This document shows, piece after piece, positions 61,436-64,000 of a stretch of DNA of 64,000 nucleotides. The stretch is from positions 124,001-188,000 of the forward strand of contig NZ_JAJPDW010000003.1 in the NCBI RefSeq assembly GCF_021654035.1, given 5' to 3'. Under the pieces are notes generated by a model. That model was not told the origin of the DNA and made no database searches. It saw nothing but the letters and a program-made list of their open reading frames with translations. The position numbers and the translations under genes were made by a program. How positions within the stretch are numbered: position 1 is the first letter of the stretch; each line of letters starts with the position of its first letter. Source of the stretch: Microbacterium aurantiacum. GTDB lineage: Bacteria; Actinomycetota; Actinomycetes; Actinomycetales; Microbacteriaceae.

Positions 61436-62890
61436 GTGTCCGCCGCCCCGCACTCCTCCTCGCCCGCCTCGGCATCGCCCGCCGCGCCGGGTGACGCCAA
61501 CGCCCTGGTCGCGGCGGTCTGGCCGAGCCGCGCGACACGCGACGACCGCGGCGTCCTGACCCTCGGCGGCATCCCCGCCACCGAGCTCCGCGACCGCTTC
61601 GGAACGCCCCTGTGGGTGCTCGACGAGGACGAGGTCCGCGCGCAGGCGCGTCGGGCCCGGTCCGCGTTCGAGGTCGCCTCCGCCGCGCACGGCGTCGCGG
61701 CGCGCGTCTACTACGCGGGGAAGGCGTTCCTGAGCATCGAGGTCGCGCGCTGGGTGACGGAGGAGGGGCTCGCCCTCGACGTCTGCACCGGCGGCGAGCT
61801 CGCCGTGGCCCTCGCCGCGGGTGTGGATCCCGCCCGACTCGGCTTCCACGGCAACAACAAGAGCGAGCTCGAGTTGCGCGCCGCCCTCGACGCCGGAGTC
61901 GGCACGATCGTGATCGACAGCTTCGTCGAGATCGAGCGTCTCGCGGCCCTCACCTCCGGGCGTGCCGCACCCGCCCGCGTGATGGTCCGCGTCAACAGCG
62001 GCGTGCACGCCGAGACCCACGACTTCCTCGCCACCGCTCATGAGGACCAGAAATTCGGCTTCACCCTGACGGATGCCGTCGCCGCCGCCGCGCGGATCCG
62101 CGAGGTTCCGGGACTCGAGCTGGTGGGCCTGCACGGCCACATCGGCTCGCAGATCTTCGGAACCGCCGGATTCGTGGAGTCGGCCGCGCGCCTCGTCGAC
62201 CTCCACGCCGCGCTGTCGGCGGACGCGCCACTGCCGCTGCTGAACCTCGGCGGGGGCTTCGGGATCGCCTACACCGCGGCGGACGACCCGACCCCGATCG
62301 CGGATCTCGCCCGGGGGATCGTCGACGCGGTCGCGGCCGAGTGCGCCGCCCGCGGCATCCCGATGCCGGACCTCGCCTTCGAGCCGGGCCGCTCCATCGT
62401 CGGTCGCGCCGGCGTGACGCTGTACTCGGTCGGCACGACCAAGCCGGTCACCCTCGACGAGGGGCTGACGCGTCTGTACGTCAGCGTCGACGGCGGCATG
62501 AGCGACAACGCCCGTCCCGCGTTGTACGGCGCGCAGTATTCGGTGCGCATCGCCTCGCGCGCCAGCGACGCCGACCCGGCACTCGTGCGCGTGGTCGGCA
62601 AGCACTGCGAGTCCGGAGACATCGTCGTGGACGCCGACCACCTTCCCGGCGACGTCGCGCCCGGCGATCTCCTCGCCGTTCCCGCGACCGGCGCCTACTG
62701 CTTCTCCCTCGCCAGCACCTACAACTACGTGCCGCGTCCGCCCGTCGTCGCCCTCCGCGGCGGTGAGGCGCGCGTGATCGTCCGCGGCGAGACGGTGGAC
62801 GACCTCCTCGCGCGTGATGCCGGGTACACCGGCGCGGCCCGTGCACTCCTGACCTCCGCACCCGAATCCCCGATGGAAGGGACCGCATGA
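61436..62890 (+). CDS. lysA: Diaminopimelate decarboxylase
   Basis: The 484-residue fold-type III PLP enzyme makes lysine from meso-diaminopimelate. The PLP Lys is in VYYAGKAFLS, the substrate loop in FHGNNKSELEL, GLHGHIGSQIF and the Gly-rich LNLGGGFGIAY bind phosphate, and FEPGRSIVGRAG and the active-site Cys in HCESGD complete the site. A Pro/Ala/Ser-rich start (about 1-25) precedes the domain. The GTG at 61436 was chosen over a TTG four codons upstream; neither has a Shine-Dalgarno. It overlaps hom by 4 bases. Confidence 0.95.
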   Translation: MSAAPHSSSPASASPAAPGDANALVAAVWPSRATRDDRGVLTLGGIPATELRDRFGTPLWVLDEDEVRAQARRARSAFEVASAAHGVAARVYYAGKAFLSIEVARWVTEEGLALDVCTGGELAVALAAGVDPARLGFHGNNKSELELRAALDAGVGTIVIDSFVEIERLAALTSGRAAPARVMVRVNSGVHAETHDFLATAHEDQKFGFTLTDAVAAAARIREVPGLELVGLHGHIGSQIFGTAGFVESAARLVDLHAALSADAPLPLLNLGGGFGIAYTAADDPTPIADLARGIVDAVAAECAARGIPMPDLAFEPGRSIVGRAGVTLYSVGTTKPVTLDEGLTRLYVSVDGGMSDNARPALYGAQYSVRIASRASDADPALVRVVGKHCESGDIVVDADHLPGDVAPGDLLAVPATGAYCFSLASTYNYVPRPPVVALRGGEARVIVRGETVDDLLARDAGYTGAARALLTSAPESPMEGTA

Positions 62891-64000
62891 CGACCGACTA
62901 CCGCCGCCTGCGCGTGGCTCTGCTCGGCGCGGGAGCCGTCGGCTCCCAGGTCGCCTCGCTGCTGCGACAGCACGCCGACGAGCTCGCCGACCGTGCCGGC
63001 GCACGCCTGGAACTGGTCGGCATCGCCGTCCGCGACCTGGACGCGCCGCGCGAGACGGAGTTCCCGCGTGAGCTCCTGACCACCGACGCCGAACAGCTGA
63101 TCCTCGGCGCCGACATCGTCATCGAGCTGATGGGCGGGATCGAGCCGGCGCGCGAGTACCTCCTGCAGGCCATCGGCGCGGGCGCGGACGTCGTCACCGC
63201 CAACAAGGCCCTCCTCGCCACCCACGGCCCCGAGATCTTCGACGCCGCCGACCGCGTCGGCGCGCAGGTGTACTACGAGGCCGCCGCGGCGGGAGCGATC
63301 CCCATCATCCGCCCGCTGCGCGACTCGCTCGCCGGCGACCGGGTCGTACGGATCATGGGCATCGTCAACGGCACCACGAACTACATCCTCGACCGCATGG
63401 ACACCGAGGGCGCGGAGTTCGGGGACGTCCTCGCCGACGCGCAGGCGCTCGGCTACGCCGAGGCCGACCCGACCGCGGACGTCGAGGGCTACGACGCGGC
63501 ACAGAAGGCCGCGATCCTCGCGAGCCTCGCCTTCCACACCGCCGTGCCGTTGGACGCCGTCCACCGCGAGGGCATCACCCACATCGACAAGGCGATGATG
63601 GATGCCGCACGCCGCGCCGGGCAGGTCATCAAGCTCCTCGCGATCTGCGAGCGTCTGCCGGAGTCGGCCGACGGGGCGGCGGGCGAATCGATCTCCGTGC
63701 GCGTCTACCCGGCGCTGGTATCCCGCGAGCACCCGCTCGCCACGGTCCACGGCGCCAACAACGCCGTGTTCGTCCAGGCCGAGGCCGCGGGCGACCTCAT
63801 GTTCTACGGTGCCGGCGCCGGCGGCGTGCAGACCGCCTCCGCCGTCCTCGGCGACGTGGTCTCGGCCGCCCGCCGCCACATCGCCGGCGGCGTCGGCGTG
63901 GGCGAATCCACCCGCGCGAACCTCCCCGTCGTCCCGATCGGACGCGTCATCACCAGCTACCAGATCACCCTCGAGGTCGACGACGAACCCGGCGTCCTCG
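62887..64000 (+). CDS. hom: Homoserine dehydrogenase, truncated by the window end
   Basis: About 371 residues are visible, starting at an ATG inside the lysA stop. The Rossmann start RVALLGAGAVGSQVASLL, IVIELMGGIEPAREYLLQAI, VVTANKALLATHG, the conserved VNGTTNYILDRM, and the catalytic Lys region YAEADPTADVEGYDAAQKAAILA are all present. The frame runs off the window in ITLEVDDEPGVL, the start of the C-terminal ACT domain that binds threonine for feedback control. It makes homoserine for threonine and for the MetX/MetY route at 31-34 kb. Confidence 0.96.
   Translation, partial: MTTDYRRLRVALLGAGAVGSQVASLLRQHADELADRAGARLELVGIAVRDLDAPRETEFPRELLTTDAEQLILGADIVIELMGGIEPAREYLLQAIGAGADVVTANKALLATHGPEIFDAADRVGAQVYYEAAAAGAIPIIRPLRDSLAGDRVVRIMGIVNGTTNYILDRMDTEGAEFGDVLADAQALGYAEADPTADVEGYDAAQKAAILASLAFHTAVPLDAVHREGITHIDKAMMDAARRAGQVIKLLAICERLPESADGAAGESISVRVYPALVSREHPLATVHGANNAVFVQAEAAGDLMFYGAGAGGVQTASAVLGDVVSAARRHIAGGVGVGESTRANLPVVPIGRVITSYQITLEVDDEPGVL

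Overview
The window is about 70% G+C, densely packed, and carries ordinary chromosomal genes of a high-GC actinobacterium. Protein families that are actinobacterial hallmarks (WhiB1, SigH with a zinc anti-sigma factor, multifunctional Kgd, GuaB1, PdtaS, the Rv3235 family, DUF3097, LmeA/DUF2993, a SecA without the zinc tail) and the general sequence style suggest Microbacteriaceae, most likely Microbacterium. That genus call is an inference from remembered families, not from a search. I see no phage, insertion sequence, integron or CRISPR array.

Layout. 1-9 kb: end of lpqB, comF, hpf, a cytosolic coiled-coil protein, a DEAD-box helicase, a PadR repressor with a visible operator, and secA. 9-16 kb: alanine-type aminotransferase, an Rv3235-family protein, a CpaB-like SAF protein coupled to a CpaE/MinD-like ATPase, the PdtaS histidine kinase and whiB1. 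16-24 kb: bcp, rsgA-aroA, sigH with its anti-sigma factor, and kgd. 24-30 kb: guaB1, two CorC/HlyC (CNNM-type) membrane proteins, nnrD, a GT87-like membrane protein and a thiamine-binding protein. From lpqB to whiB1/sigH the gene content, and partly the order, matches the M. tuberculosis block Rv3244c-Rv3219; guaB1 with the two CorC genes matches Rv1843c-Rv1841c.

30-47 kb: metX and metY separated by a short-chain dehydrogenase; a second SDR, an MFS transporter, ung and a GNAT acetyltransferase; a protealysin-type M4 protease with an overlapping emfourin-like inhibitor gene; a five-gene oligopeptide ABC transporter operon; a hydrolase; and a coupled AhpD-like/tyrosine phosphatase pair. 47-56 kb: an iron-box-controlled stand-alone SIP domain protein, an HExxH protein coupled to an arginase-fold protein that has lost its metal ligands, a TPM-PspA envelope stress pair, DUF3097, trmB, MFS and CPBP membrane proteins, and a guanidine exporter behind a guanidine-III riboswitch. 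56-64 kb: cinA, tRNA-Arg(CCG), an SGNH hydrolase, a transglutaminase-like protein, argS, an LmeA-like protein, lysA and the start of hom.

Control logic. Many operon-leading genes have a TANNNT -10 box 5-9 bases before the start codon, so leaderless transcription looks to be the default. Genes with a Shine-Dalgarno leader tend to be regulated or stress genes. The most interesting locus is 25.54-25.78 kb, ahead of the CorC/HlyC pair. There a leaderless 23-codon upstream frame, beginning Met-Asp-Asp-Pro-Pro and using rare codons, runs into the corC start through a TGATG overlap, and a hairpin can hide the corC ribosome binding site. This resembles the Pro/acidic leader peptides that control Mg2+ transport in enterobacteria, but is built differently.
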